A stretch of DNA of 64,000 nucleotides from Ancistrus triradiatus (GCA_025084515.1 JAJAGP010000180.1:310001-374000); one strand, 5' to 3'. Positions 1-11,635 are shown, counted from the first letter of the stretch. Notes: generated from the sequence alone by a model not told the origin. Translations and numbers: made by a program.

Positions 1-999
1 TTCATTTTATACCACAGTTCCGTTATCGTCATTTATTGTTAGATTTTAAGATAAAAATGACAGAAAAAACTATTTGTTACTTACCCTTCCGCGAGGTAAA
101 ATAGTTCCTTTGCATCGTTACCTCGAGGCTAAGCCTTCAGTCATTAAAGTCGAGGAACAGAATTACCCATAACTGTTTATTATTCAGACAATAAACACAA
201 ATATATCGATTGGTAAGTTTGAATTTATTAAAAAGAAAGTTTATTTACATTTAGCAAATAAAATGGGTGGGGTTTATAAGGCAGGCTGTTACTAAGATAA
301 ACAATTTTACCGACTGAAGCAAATCGGAGTGAGATCACGGTTTGATTAGCGATTATAAATTTTTATGTTGAAGCTCTTAATGTTAATCTTATCAGTCAGA
401 AATGTAAGAGCAGAGTTACAGAGCATCAGCAGCTTCTCTGGGTTAGAGCTGGACTTACAGATAACAAACCTGTCAGATCAATGAACGCCCGATTAGCCGC
501 GGATGGTGTTTAATGAAAGATGCAGAGTTTAACTCCAGCAAACGACGTCTTTGTGAGAGATTAAGCTGATTCAGTTCATTTTTGTTGATGGGACTAAAAC
601 TGATCTTCAGTCTCGTTGCTCTTCAGTCGAGCTGTGAATCCATTAAGGGCCGGACGTTTGTTTTAAAGGACTGACTTTGTTTGGCTTTTCCAGAGCTTCC
701 AAATCCTAAAGGTGATAAACCTTTGGCTCAGGTGGTCATTAATAGCTTCATCTTCCAAATTCATATCGTTTTCAAAATCAATAGATTTTATAAACTAATT
801 ATAACTTTCATTTCGACAGTGTTTTACTCATTATGACTTAGTATAGACTTAGTTTTTTGTGGCGTTTTGTATTAACTTTCCATTAACGCTTTAATCGAGC
901 ATTGCATTTGACCATCGGCTGCAGATGAACCATATCTTCAGTCGGCACCCCACACCACTACTCGAAGCTAAGTACCTTTAATTCATTAATTGTACTAAC
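1..999. other. Unassigned stretch left of LINE copy A
   Basis: I see no coding exon, RNA gene or clear terminal repeat here. The stretch from about 900 to 999 leads straight into the ORF1 start of LINE copy A, so some of it may be that element's 5' UTR. The matching position in copy C (upstream of 56538) differs, so the 5' border of copy A cannot be fixed. Confidence 0.4.
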
Positions 1000-1350
1000 A
1001 TGGCTTCAGCTGCGCTTGTTCCCTGTGCCGAGTGTGGCATGTTTAGCTATTCTTCCTCTGTCATTAGTTTAAATTTTACTTGTGGAGGCGCGCATCCAGA
1101 CATTAGAGAAGGCTAGCTCAGCTCCTAGCTTAGCAGATCTGGATGCCAAAGGTGAAGTTAGTGCCCCCACCCCGGCAGAGTCCTCGCAGCAGGGCAAGTG
1201 GGTGACGGTTCGGCGATGTAGTCGTAAGGCTAGCCCACGAGAGCACCACTCTTTACCTGTTCACGTGTCCAACAGGTTTACCCTCCTCAGTGATGCACCC
1301 ACTGAGCAGCCTGTTGAAAGAGCTCTGGTGACTCTATTTTACGACACGTG
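1000..1350 (+). pseudogene. LINE copy A ORF1 remnant (zinc-motif/esterase-type ORF1)
   Basis: The start encodes a CxxC motif (CAEC), as in copy C, and continues into the segment containing KWVTV and VSNRFTLLSDAPTE. That is the linker before the SGNH esterase-like domain of this ORF1 type. Relative to copy C, a deletion removes the second CxxC and part of the predicted coiled coil. The GDS motif expected after ALV is disrupted (it reads ALVTLF). ORF1 proteins of CR1/L2 LINEs are nucleic-acid-binding chaperones, some with an esterase domain. This copy is not functional. Confidence 0.7.
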
Positions 1351-1436
1351 AAACTAGCTACCCCTTTAGGGACACCAGCAGCTAGAGTTACATGTATCCC
1401 CGGAGCCAGAGTGCCGGACATTGTAACGAGTCTTAG

Positions 1437-2458
1437 GGTGCATTCACACTAAGCACGGTTGCCTGAACTAGGCCAGAGCGCGAATGGGGAGGGGGGACAA
1501 ACGCGTTCTGGCCCGCACTCACACTAGCCTCACACAGAAATGCTCCGGCGCGCTTTCGTCATCACCATGCTCGCTCGCGCAGCACACTTCATGGTTGTAC
1601 ATGTGATCGGGTAATCACATACGTTTATGCTGTTCTTTGCTTTCGTTTTGTGCGTGCTGTGCAGCTGCCTCCGTAAGCACCAGATGCCGAAAAATAGTTC
1701 ATCATCAGTACATTTATTATAAGGCTTATTAAAGCTGTGTAGAATAGAAATAAAAAAGACACTTATAAGCATAGAGTCCGATGTGCAGCGCGAGAAGCCA
1801 GAACGCAGCGCGCTGCATTATCAATACACTTATTATAAGGCTTATTAGGGTTAACAAAGAGAAACAAAAAAGTCACATATTAAATACAAGCAGGAAGTCT
1901 GCTGAGCAGCATGACAAGCCGAAATACAGCACGTCACATAATCAATGCACCTTATTATAAGGCTTATTAGGGCTGTGTGTCAGCGCGAACATAGAGAAAT
2001 AAAAAAGCCCTGTATAAGCAGAGAGTCTGATGTTCAGCATAAGAAGTTGGAACACAGTGAGCTGCATTATCAATGCACTTATAATAAGTTGTATTAGGGC
2101 TGTCTGTCAACGCGAACAAAACGAAACCAAAGAAAGGCGCAGAAGTATGTTATTACCCGATCGCATATGTACAACAATGAAGTACGCTGTGCTGTGTGAG
2201 CGCGTATGTCATGACGAAAGCGTGCCGAACCGCGATTGCACTCACACTGCAAACGTACCGTGCTGGAGTCCAGCGAGCCGCACTCCGGCCCACCTATTTC
2301 AAGCGGGCCCGAGTGCGATTCGTGAATCGGGCCCCGGCGCGATTGGGAGCACTCACACTAGCCAAACATATGTACAACAATGAAGTGCGCTGTGCTGTGA
2401 GCGCGTATGTGATGACGAAAGCGTGCCTCTTAGTTTGGCTAGTGTGAGTACACCCTTC
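1437..2458. mobile_element. Non-autonomous DNA transposon inserted in LINE copy A
   Basis: About 1.02 kb that is absent from the equivalent place in LINE copy C (about 56960-56970). The ends are inverted repeats: AGGGTGCATTCACACTA on the left, and the complement of TAGTGTGAGTACACCCT on the right. No transposase can be read. The interior (about 1690-2130) holds about four imperfect copies of a 120-135 bp unit marked by TTATTATAAGGCTTATTA. Superfamily is uncertain: the termini resemble hAT or Harbinger-type fish elements, and I could not define the target duplication. Confidence 0.7.
1690..2130. repeat. Tandem ~130-bp repeats inside the DNA transposon
   Basis: The phrase TTATTATAAGGCTTATTA or a close variant recurs near 1717, 1829, 1951 and 2081. 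Each is followed by GGGCTGT- or GGGTTAAC-type sequence and then a GAGAAAnAAAAAAG block. The units are imperfect, about 112-130 bp apart, and do not keep an open frame. Confidence 0.65.
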
Positions 2459-2559
2459 GTGAACTCGAGAGCCGCATATTCTCTAGGATAGTTATTCATG
2501 TATGAGCTAATGATATATGCCTTCGTCAGTCAGAGGTTACTAAGGTTAATTTTGTAGAG

Positions 2560-3452
2560 GTGGTTAGCCTGTCCAAAATCTTAGAAAAAGCCGTCTATCA
2601 GCAGCTCTCCAGTTACCTAAAAAGGAATGAAATTTATGAAACATTTCAGTGTGGCTTCAGGCCCCGTCATAGTACTGAAACAGCATTAATTAGGGTACTA
2701 AATGACTTGTTAATGTCCTCGGATAAGGGATGTGTTTCTTTTCTTGTTCTGTTAGATTTAAGTGCAGCATTTGACACTATAGATCATGATGTTTTACTAA
2801 ACAGACTAGAAAATACTGTAGGTATTAAGGGATCAGCACATAATCTAAGGTCTAAGCTCTCAAAAAGTGAAGTATGGCGTGCCTCAGGGGACAGTGCTTG
2901 GCCCGCTTTTATTCGCTCTGTACATGCTGCCACTAGGCTCAGTTATTTGTAAACATGGCATTAGTTTCCACTGCTATGCAGATGATACACAGCTGTACAT
3001 ATCAGCCAAACCTAATGACAGCCTTACAATCAACAAAATTGAGGACTGTGTAAAGGAAATAAAAGATTGGATGTTATTTAATTTTCTCTTACTTAACTCA
3101 GATTAAACTGAGGTTCTATTAGTGGGACCCAAGGCTGTGAGAGACAGGGGCTACATCTATCTTAAATCTAGATGGCTGTCCAGTATTGCCCAGTCCGTCT
3201 GTAAAAAACTTAGGGGTCACATTTGATTCAGATCTCTCCTTTGATGCGCACATTAGCAGCATCACTCGAATTGCTTTCTTTCAATTACGTAATATCGCTA
3301 AACTTAGAAATATCCTCTATTTTAATGATGCAGAGAAACTGGTTCATGCGTTTATAACCTCAAGGTTGGCTTACTGTAACGCCTCTTACTTACTGGATGC
3401 TCTAGTAAATCTACAAATAAAACTTCAGTTAGTTCAGAATGCAGCGGCCTGA
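2560..3452 (+). pseudogene. LINE copy A reverse transcriptase, frameshifted
   Basis: RT fingers and palm are recognisable across three frames. KILEKAVYQQL and GFRPRHSTETALIRV are followed by the first catalytic block LVLLDLSAAFDTIDH (about 2743-2787), then GVPQGTVLGPLLFALYMLPL (about 2876-2935) and the catalytic YADD at 2975-2986. After a stop near 3103 the thumb region resumes with NLGVTFDSDLSFDAHIS at about 3208. A short deletion near 2840 removes the segment that copy B keeps at about 7618-7665. Conserved residues remain but frameshifts kill the protein. RT of this clade copies its own RNA at a nicked target. Confidence 0.85.
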
Positions 3453-4705
3453 GTGCTAACTCGAACTAGAAAAATTTGATCATATCACTCCTGTTCTATC
3501 ATCACACTGCACTGGTACCCCACCAGTCAAAATTCCGGCAATTGATTACAAATATACTTCTTATAAACTTATAAAGCTCTACATGGCCCCTCGCCCCACA
3601 TTATCTGAGTGACCTCTTAGAGTTTTCAATCCCACTCGTCTACTTCGTCACAGGGGTGCAGGACTTTAGTTCCTAGAATTAAAAAAAGTCACAGTCAGGG
3701 GGAAAGGCTTTCTTCATACATGGCCCCCCAAACACAAAAACTATGGAATAAACTTCCCACTTTAAGTTTCGAGATTCAGACACTCTGCAAAGTTTTAAGT
3801 CTAGGCTTAAAGGACCATACCCTTTATTTAGACAGCTTTTTACTAGATTTCGACCAGGAAGATTTTTGCATGGTTTTTTGGGTTGCTGGGGGCCGTAGTC
3901 TGGAGGTCATGTTTTCTGGACTGCCTGCCTGGGTCCGCTAAAGCCGAGAGTGTCGAGTGGGGCGGGTGTCTGTCTGAACTGGGGGCTTCGGTCCTCGTGA
4001 TCCTGGACTCGTGCATCCTTGCCTTAGAATAAGGGCAGAGCTGGGGGTTCATAGTCAAAGAAACTTATGGTGATCAGAGACATTGGGTTGCTGTCTTCTG
4101 CCTCCCGTGGGGTTGCCAATGTCTCATGTGATCCCTCTTGGCTGTGTTACCTACCAGTTCTCCTCTTCCTAGCTATGCTGCTATAGCTAATGCTGCCGGG
4201 GTCTCATGCTACACATGGCATCAGTGATTGACATGGCATCAGTGATTGTTAATAGACACTGTGCTCTTAATCAATAACTAATTGCATTTTCTGTTTTCTC
4301 TCCTGAGCTGTGTTCCGGTACCAGTTCCAGCCCCACACATGATGTTCATCTGCTTCAGCTTCACTCAAGCTGCTTCCGTCATCAGCTCCAGCCCCATCAT
4401 ACCGATGAACTTAATGCCGATGTACATACTTCACATTTTATTCGAACTTTGACTCCATGACTTTAGTTTTGTTCTTAGATTTATCATCTACACCGCCCAA
4501 GGAGGTTTGGTCCCTTTTTGAGTGTTGGTCCTCCCAAGGTTTCTTCCTATAACACTCAGGGAGTTTTTCCATGCCACTGTCGCCCTAGACTTGCTCAATT
4601 TGGGATTGGACGTAGTTATTAGGAGATAATCTAATCTTGTAAAGTTGCTTCGTGACAATGCTCCACTGTAAAAAGCGCTATATAAATAAATCTGACTTGA
4701 CTTGA
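3453..4705 (+). repeat. LINE copy A thumb/connection remnant and 3' UTR
   Basis: This continues the 3' part of the LINE with decayed coding sequence to about 3900 and then UTR. It aligns throughout with copy B (8300-9544), including the block from about 4490 (CGCCCAAGGAGGTTTGGTCC) to the end. The terminal AAATCTGACTTGACTTGA motif is the 3' end used for target-primed reverse transcription. Confidence 0.75.
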
Positions 4706-5742
4706 TATTCATTATATGACAAGATCTATATACACACATTCTGTTTACATACATTCTGTAAATAATATTTTCATGCCCATCCCCACTCCACCCCCAGACA
4801 CACCGTCACACATATATGTCTTTTGCTTCCAAATTCCACTACAATTAACACTGTTACTCATACAAAACTGCACCTTCTTAATAAAAAAACAAACATTAGT
4901 TTTTTTTTTTTATTCCAGCTTGCCCAGTCGGGGAAGGGACCAGAAAGTTCACTGCCCTGAACAAATCTTTGTATTTTAAAGATTAAAGCACACATCAGCT
5001 AATATTTTTAATTAATGTTATTTATTCACAAAACACGTGTACATTCACACAACATACTTGCAATAATTTTCATTTTGTTGTAAGGTTCCTATAAAACTTC
5101 ATAGATAACCATGGTAATCCTAATGATTGAAACAACATTCTTAACTAAAACTACTCAAATTCCTACCACTGAACTGTATCTCTATTTTATTACGGTACAG
5201 CACCGGATTGGACCAACTGCGCTCTCCTAGCCCAAATGCTGCATTAACCGAGAGAGTCTAAAATGTTTAACATAAACAAAGCTTAATATGGTTTAATGTT
5301 CTAAAACAATGAAAACCATAGGAAACCTAAACACCTAGGAAAACTAAACTTCTCTCGGTTACTACTGGTCATAAGCAACCTCTATTGCTGAGATGATGAA
5401 CCTGAGATCCAAATCAACAGTATTTGGTTTTATGTTAAGCTTTTTTCTTTCCATTTAAACCTATTGTATGTAAAAAGCTTAACGTGAAAATGATCACTTT
5501 CCTTTCGACCACATGTTCATCATTTCAGCAGTAGAGATTATTTACCACCAGTAGTAACTGTGAGAAATTTGGTGTTAAATTCACTAAGTCAAATGCACTT
5601 GTTTCTCACAGTTTCTGCACACTTCTCAGTCAGTTCCCTGCACTATTCTGAAACAAATGCTCATGTGGTAAATACAACAGGAAATGTGCTGTCATATAAA
5701 GATGGTTACCAATTCCATAAATGTTTGTGTGTAAATTTGTTT
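4706..5742. other. AT-rich stretch, nothing recognised
   Basis: There is no coding signal and no terminal repeats that I can define. A T10 run lies near 4900-4911. Confidence 0.4.
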
Positions 5743-5929
5743 ATTTAACATCACTATCAGCATCAATGTCCATTTCAGCAACACACATAAGGCTACATCT
5801 TCGCAAAAGGTTACAGCAAGACTAATATATATATATACACACATTTGAGACTAGTCTTGCTGTAAACTTTTGCGAAGATGTAGCCTTATGTGTGTTGCTG
5901 AAATGGACATTGATGCTGATAGTGATGTT

Positions 5930-5933
<4 letters not shown>
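5743..5933. repeat. Near-perfect inverted repeat, 82-bp arms, 27-bp loop
   Basis: The left arm 5743-5824 and the right arm 5852-5933 are reverse complements over 82 bp. I count a single mismatch, at GGTTACAG versus CTGTAAAC near the loop. The 27-bp loop (5825-5851) contains a short TA run. The outer end abuts a TA microsatellite at 5939-5962. The transcript would fold into a long hairpin. It may be a small palindromic MITE or a recent inverted duplication; no transposase or target duplication was found. Confidence 0.92.

Positions 5934-5938
<5 letters not shown>

Positions 5939-5962
<24 letters not shown>
5939..5962. repeat. (TA)n microsatellite
   Basis: About 12 TA dinucleotides directly beside the hairpin. 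Confidence 0.95.
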
Positions 5963-5967
<5 letters not shown>

Positions 5968-5989
5968 CAGGTCAGGGCCAGTTTCGGAT

Positions 5990-6096
5990 AATCATTTATG
6001 GTAATGCATGTCTCTGGAGGCTGTGGGAGGAAACTCACATGGACACAGGAAGGACGTGCAAACTCCACACAGAAAGGAGAGAGAGAGAGAGAACAA

Positions 6097-6120
<24 letters not shown>
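5990..6120 (+). repeat. Fragment of dispersed repeat D, then (GA)n(GT)n
   Basis: The words GGGAGGAAACTCACATGGAC and GTGCAAACTCCACACAGAAA match the core of the dispersed repeat seen in full at 10035-10372. GA (6077-6092) and GT (6097-6118) runs follow. Confidence 0.7.
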
Positions 6121-6129
<9 letters not shown>

Positions 6130-7129
6130 GGCGCACATTTCTATTCAAAATTACAAAAAAATGTGGTGGTCAATGTTCATCACTGTAAGGGAAACGCTGC
6201 ATTATCTTGGCCCGTTAGTCAATATCCGTTCGACTACAGTAACCCATATATCATTACTCTATAACATGCAGTAACTATATATTAATACGGTGTTCGGACA
6301 GCGTCCATTTCGCATAAAGTGCAATTTCACAGAACGTACCGTGGACCTGTATCAAGTTAACTTATGTACGGTGTAATCTGACAGCCTGTTATTAATATAA
6401 AATGTGCATATGTGTAAATTGTTCTTACCCATCGTAGAAGGGTAAACGTCAATCCGAACAGCATCGCTATACTTGACTCGCTGTAGTAACTTCACGTTCG
6501 CATCTATCCTCTACTAATAAACAGCTCGGTTATAGTTTCAGTTTGTATATAATTATTACTTTATATATATATGAGTTGGTGTTAATACAATGTTAACACT
6601 GATAAAGCATATAAATACATATAACCAACGTTATAACTTAAATATAGCTAAACTACACACGCCATGGTGCGTCACTAAAATGTGACTCCGGGAAACACGG
6701 CAAATCATAGTTCTGGCCTAGTACAAACAAAATATACTGCATACTTTCAGTATATAATAAACGCATATGCACGAAATATAATTCGGAATATTACACGACA
6801 TCAAATATAACTACCATGAATTTAAACGCATTACTGGATCGGTAGTTAATTCATTCGAATATTCATATTGTATACAAAATGTACACACATTCACAGCGTG
6901 TGTGGACTTTCCATTGACATGTAGTTAATTACTGCTCCACCTACAACTGCACCTAACCCTAACTTCAGTAACCTAATGGATATCTTTTGACTCTTTTGTT
7001 TGTTTGTTTTTCAAATAAAACTGGCCGTTTTTGTCCCCACGTTGGTAATATCACCAGCCAACACACACACTCACAGTAGAGGAGGAATGTCTGAGACTGC
7101 TAGCGATAAAGCTAGATAAAGCTGTCATC
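6121..7129. other. AT-rich stretch, nothing recognised
   Basis: No gene or defined repeat was found between the microsatellite and LINE copy B. Confidence 0.4.
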
Positions 7130-9544
7130 AACATGTTTGTTAGATCCAATTCCTACACGTCTACTCAAACAAGTATTACCTAGTGTTATAGAGCCAGTGT
7201 TAGTTATTTTAAATTCATCCCTTACCTTAGGTTATGTGCCCGAATCCTTTAAGTCTGCCGTTATCAAACCACTGATTAAAAAAGCCAATCTTGACCCTTG
7301 TGTGATATCTAATTATAGACCAATTTCAAATCTACCGTTTCTGTCCAAAATTTTAGAAAAAGCCGTCTATCAACAGCTCTGTAGTCACCTCCAAAGGAAT
7401 GAAATTTATGAAACATTTCAGTCTGGCCTTCAGGCCCCATCATAGTACTGAAACAGCATTAATTAGGGTACTTAATGACTTGTTAATGTCCCTCAGAAAA
7501 GGATGTGTTTTTCTTTTCTTGTTCTGTTAGATTTAAGTGCAGCATTTGACACTATAGATCGTGATGTTTTACTAAACAGACTAGAAAATACTGTAGGTAT
7601 TAAGGGATCAGCACTTTCTTGGTTTAAATCCTACTTAACTGACCGGTACCAGTTTTGTTCATATAAATAATCTAAGATCTAAGCTCTCAAAAGTGAAAGT
7701 ATGGCGTGCCTCAGGGGTCAGTGCTTGGCCCGCTTTTATTTCTCTCTGTACATGCTGCCACTAGGCTCAGTTATTCGTAAGCATGGCATTAGTTTCCACT
7801 GCTATGCAGATGATACACAGCTGTACATATCAGCCAAACCTAATGACAGCCTTACAATCAACAAATCGAGGACTGTGTAAAGGAAATAAAAGATTGGATG
7901 TTATTTAATTTTCTCTTACTTAACTCAGATAAAACTGAGGTGCTATTAGTGGGACCCAAGGCTGTTGAGAAGACAGGTTAGCTACATCTATCCTAAATCT
8001 AGATGGCTGTCCAGTATTGCCCAGTCCGTCTGTAAAAAAACTTAGGGGTCACATTTGATTCAGATCTCTCCTTTGATGCGCACATTAGCAGCATCACTCG
8101 AATTGCTTTTTCTTTCAATTACGTAATATCGCTAAACTTAGAAATATCCTCTCTTTTAATGATGCAGAAAGAAAAACTTGTTCATGCGTTTATAACCTCA
8201 AGGTTGGATTACTGTAACGCCTTACTTACTGGATGCTCTAGTAAATCTATAAATAAACTTCAGTTAGTTCAGAATGCAGCTGCCCGAGTGCTAACTCGAA
8301 CTAGAAAATTTGATCATATCACTCCTGTTCTATCATCACTGCACTGGTTACCAGTCAAATTCCGCATTGATTACAAAAATACTTCTTATAACTTATAAAG
8401 CTCTACATGGCCTGGCCCCACATTATCTGAGTGAACTCATAGAGTTTTACAATCCAACTCGTCTACTTTCGTTCGCAGGGTGCAGGACTTCTTTTAGTTC
8501 CTAGAATTAAAAAAAGTCACAGCAGGGGGAAAGGCTTTCTCATACATGGCCCCCCCAACTATGGAATAAACTTCCCACTTTCGTTCGAGAATCAGACTCC
8601 CTCCAAAGTTTTAAGTCTAGGCTAAAGACATACTTATTTACGCAGGCTTTTGACTAGATTTAGACCAGGTTGCATGGTTTGGGTTGCTGAGCGCCGGAGT
8701 CTGAAGTCATGTCTGGCTGCCTGCCTTGTCCGCTTGCCGGGAGTGTCGGGTGGGCGGTCTGGCTGAACTAGGCTTGGGTCCTCGTGATTCTTGACTCATG
8801 CAACCTTGCCTTAGAATAAGGGCAGAGCTGGGGGTTCATAGTCATAAAAGAGTCTTATGGTGATCAGAGACGTTGGGTTGCTGTCTTCTGCCGCTCGTGG
8901 GGTTGCCAATGTCCTCATGTGATCCCTCTTGGCTGTGTTTTTCCTTCCAGTTCTCCTCTTTCTAGCTTTCTAGCTATGCTGCTATAGCTAATGCTGCCGG
9001 GGTCTCATGCTACACTTTGGCATCAGTGATTGACATGGCATCAGTGATTGTTAATAGGCACTGTGCTCTTAATCAATAACTAATTACATTTTCTGTTTTC
9101 TCTCTCCGAGCTGTGTTCCGGCAGTTTCCGGCCCCACACATGATGTACATCTGATGGAGCTCCACTGTGCATAATTCACATTTTATTCGACCATGACTCC
9201 ATGACTTTAGTTTCGCTCTTAGATTTATCATCATACCCGAGCCACTTAATGTCGATGTGCATACTTCACATTCTATGCGAACTTTGACTCCATGACTTTA
9301 GTTCGCTCTTAGATTTATCATCTACGCCGCCCAAGGAGGTTGGGTCCCTTTTTTTGAGTCTTGGTCCTCCCAAGGTTTCTTCCTAGAACTAGGGAGTTTT
9401 TTCCTTGCCACTGTCGCCCTAGGCTCGCTCAATTTGGGATTGGACGTAGTTATTAGGAGATAATCTAAACTTGTAAAGTTGCTTTGAGACAATGCTCCAT
9501 TGTAAAAAGCCCTATATAAATAAATCTGACTTGACTTGACTTAA
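7130..9544 (+). mobile_element. L2/CR1-clade LINE, copy B, 5' truncated
   Basis: The copy begins inside the RT region (LDPIPTRLLKQVLPSVI at about 7138) and runs to the intact 3' tail, which ends in TTGACTTGACTTGA repeats at 9544. 5' truncation like this is typical of target-primed LINE insertion. It keeps RT segments that copy A has lost and aligns with copy A from about 7345 onward. It is more complete than copy A in the thumb but has many one-base frameshifts. Confidence 0.88.
7137..8504 (+). pseudogene. LINE copy B reverse transcriptase, frameshifted
   Basis: Successive blocks are SNYRPISNLPFLSKILEKAV (about 7309-7368), LVLLDLSAAFDTIDR (about 7520-7563), VPQGSVLGP-type sequence near 7705, YADDTQLYIS (YADD at 7803-7814), then KLVHAFITSRLDYCNALLTG (about 8174-8233) and LVQNAAARVLTRTRKFDHIT in the thumb. 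At least six frameshifts separate them. The second block reads DR where copy A has DH. It is a dead copy of the polymerase that drives LINE retrotransposition. Confidence 0.85.
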
Positions 9545-10034
9545 AGCTACTATTTAGCATGTTTCTCAGATGTAATATATTAATTTTCATTACCAAAAAT
9601 AAGCAGCATACTAATTTGAGTGAATAGTCAAGGGTTTGACAAAAATTGTATGCATTTTGCAATTTATTAGTATTTGGTTTCCCCCCGACGTTGAAGACAG
9701 AAAGCCAAAACATTCAGTAACTTCACAATACACTCTGTGAAATACAATCTTGTAAAAAAAATAACAAGGATACTAGTATTTTGCACAAATTTTGTCACAA
9801 CAGCAAAAAGGGGGACCATACCAAATACTAATAAATTCTGAAATTATGTACGTTTTGCCATCAAAACATTCCCGCTGAGGACACAAGATCCTACAAGGAC
9901 TCTGTGTACTGGCATGAATAATACATATATGCGTACATATGCATGTTTACATTATTTCAATTTTAAATCAATACTGATTTACATGCTATAGTTTGATATA
10001 CTATTATGTTATATTTTTTCATAATATTATCATT
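9545..10034. other. AT-rich stretch, nothing recognised
   Basis: I see no gene, RNA or defined repeat boundary. Confidence 0.4.
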
Positions 10035-10372
10035 ATTCAATCATTCACTTTCTTATCCACTTGGTCCTGGACAGGGTTGCAGGAGAGGTGGTACTGGGGC
10101 ACAGGGCACAAGACAAGAACAACCCTAGGCAGGGTGCTAAACCGTCGTAGGGAATACAAACACACACACTAGGGGCATTTTACAGACACCAAGTCACCTA
10201 ACACACATGTCTTTGGACTGTAAGAGGAAACCAGAGCACCTGGAGTAAACCCATGTGGACACAAGGAGGACATGCAAACTCTACACAGAAAGGACACAGA
10301 CAGCTCCACCTGGGATTGAACACAGGACCTTCTCACTGGAAGGCGACAGTGCTACTCACTGAGCCACCTTCA
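10035..10372 (+). repeat. Dispersed repeat D, most complete copy
   Basis: This is a high-copy fish interspersed repeat with the characteristic words ACATGCAAACTCTACACAGA and CTGGGATTGAACACAGGACC and the end ACTGAGCCACC. It has no coding capacity. The same family recurs at 5990 and 61080 (plus) and at 36622 and 40670 (minus). The 3' end has a weak B-box-like GGGATTGAACAC, so a SINE origin is possible but not shown. Confidence 0.75.
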
Positions 10373-10439
10373 CAACATTACATGCTTCTAATCCATTAGT
10401 CTAGATATTATTATGTTTTGTTTTGTTTTTTTACATTTG

Positions 10440-10585
10440 ATTTTTCTTAATGAGTTTTTCCTTGCTACTGTCGCCCCAGGCTTCCTCAAGCCATAGATAA
10501 TAGAATATAATAGAAAATGGTAAAGCTTCTTTTAAACAGTACTCCTTTGTATAAAATGCTATAGAAAATAATCTGACTTTGACTT
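10440..10585 (+). repeat. Divergent LINE-type 3' tail
   Basis: GAGTTTTTCCTTGCTACTGT, a CTCAAG..GATAATAGA block and AAATAATCTGACTTTGACTT match the last ~150 bp of LINE copies A and B. The differences (TGACTTTGACTT rather than TGACTTGACTTG) suggest a related subfamily. Confidence 0.75.
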
Positions 10586-11219
10586 TATATATAGCGGGAA
10601 AAAAACTAGATTTAATGTTCAGGTTGTAATGTGACAAAGGAGTTATATAAATATCTAGTGCCATCTACTGGTAAAGCAGTAGAGTAACAGAACCATTTAG
10701 TCACTAGATACCCTGCTTTATAGAGTGGTGCGTCAGTGGCACCCCCAGAAAGGCGTGGCCAGATGGGGCCACTGCAAATCTTGACGTGACACACCAAAAC
10801 CAAAGCAGTAACTGAATTTTAGGAATTCTGTTACGTTGTTGTAGTACAGGGTGTGTATAAAGTAAGTCCTACTTTAACTTTGTTAATACGTGATGCTTGT
10901 TGTGACTTCACTGATGCTTGTCGTGTCACCCACAGGAATCATATTGAATAGATGTGATATGGATAAAACCTGGGCTCCTTGTGCTTCATATAATCTAAAA
11001 ACAGCCTCTCATGGTAAGTTGGTTGGTAAGTAATACATGTATTAAAATAAGACTTTCTTTACACATCTTTCTATGAGATTATTGGCTGGTTGCAAAGTAG
11101 AAATTTTACCCTCAAAATCTGATTTTGCATGTAAACGCACTCAGACAGTGGCTGGCTTTCAAATTAACTACAAATATATATTATCGATATATATTTTAAA
11201 TTGCCAGTACCTAATATAA
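10586..11219. other. No gene recognised
   Basis: GGGTGTGTATAAAGTAAGTCC near 10848 looks like a DNA-transposon end, but I found no partner. No coding signal. Confidence 0.35.
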
Positions 11220-11525
11220 ATTAATTTCATTTGTTCGGTGTTCTCCTTATGGTGGACCCGTGAGTATTAATATTAGTCAATAATAATAGTCAGTATTGCT
11301 TAGAAATGACCCTGAATTCCCTTATGACTTTGCAGACTATTAAACACGTTGCTCTTGGAGTGATCTTTGTTGGTCAACCAATCCTGTAGCTATGGGCTTG
11401 AATTTCCTCAACTTGTACACAATCTGTCTGACTGTGCATTAGTGGAGTCTAAACTCTTTAGAGATGGTTTTGCAACCTTTTCCAAACTGATGAGCATGTC
11501 TTTGCGATCCTCAATTTATTAGGTA
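11220..11525 (-). mobile_element. Tc1/mariner family I fragment
   Basis: The minus strand encodes a decayed N-terminal DNA-binding region of a Tc1-like transposase. It aligns across its length with 43430-43730 (same family, same strand), including the segment for QSDRLCT and the GRP-type linker between the two helix-turn-helix units. No termini are preserved. Confidence 0.75.
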
Positions 11526-11635
11526 TTTTTATTGGAAACAGCATATGCAAGCTGTTTCATTTGTTTTCATTTGTTTTGTAAGCTCATTGACCCTTGATCT
11601 ACATACACAAGTGAATCCAACTATGAGAAAGTGTT

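Larger units (their letters stand above)
1000..4705 (+). mobile_element. L2/CR1-clade LINE, copy A, damaged and interrupted
   Basis: A non-LTR retrotransposon copy. It starts with an ORF1-like reading frame (ATG at 1000, beginning MASAALVPCAECGMF), is interrupted by a foreign insertion at about 1437-2458, then carries reverse-transcriptase pieces (2560-3450) and a long 3' UTR. It ends in the TGACT-rich tail at about 4690-4705 that is typical of these fish elements. Next to copies B and C, the endonuclease domain and the N-terminal part of RT are missing: ORF1-like sequence ending in GTAGAGGTGGTTAG at about 2552-2566 joins directly to RT encoding LSKILEKAVYQQL. ORF1 also lacks about 45 bp just after codon 28. 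Frameshifts and stops show that the copy is dead. Confidence 0.85.
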
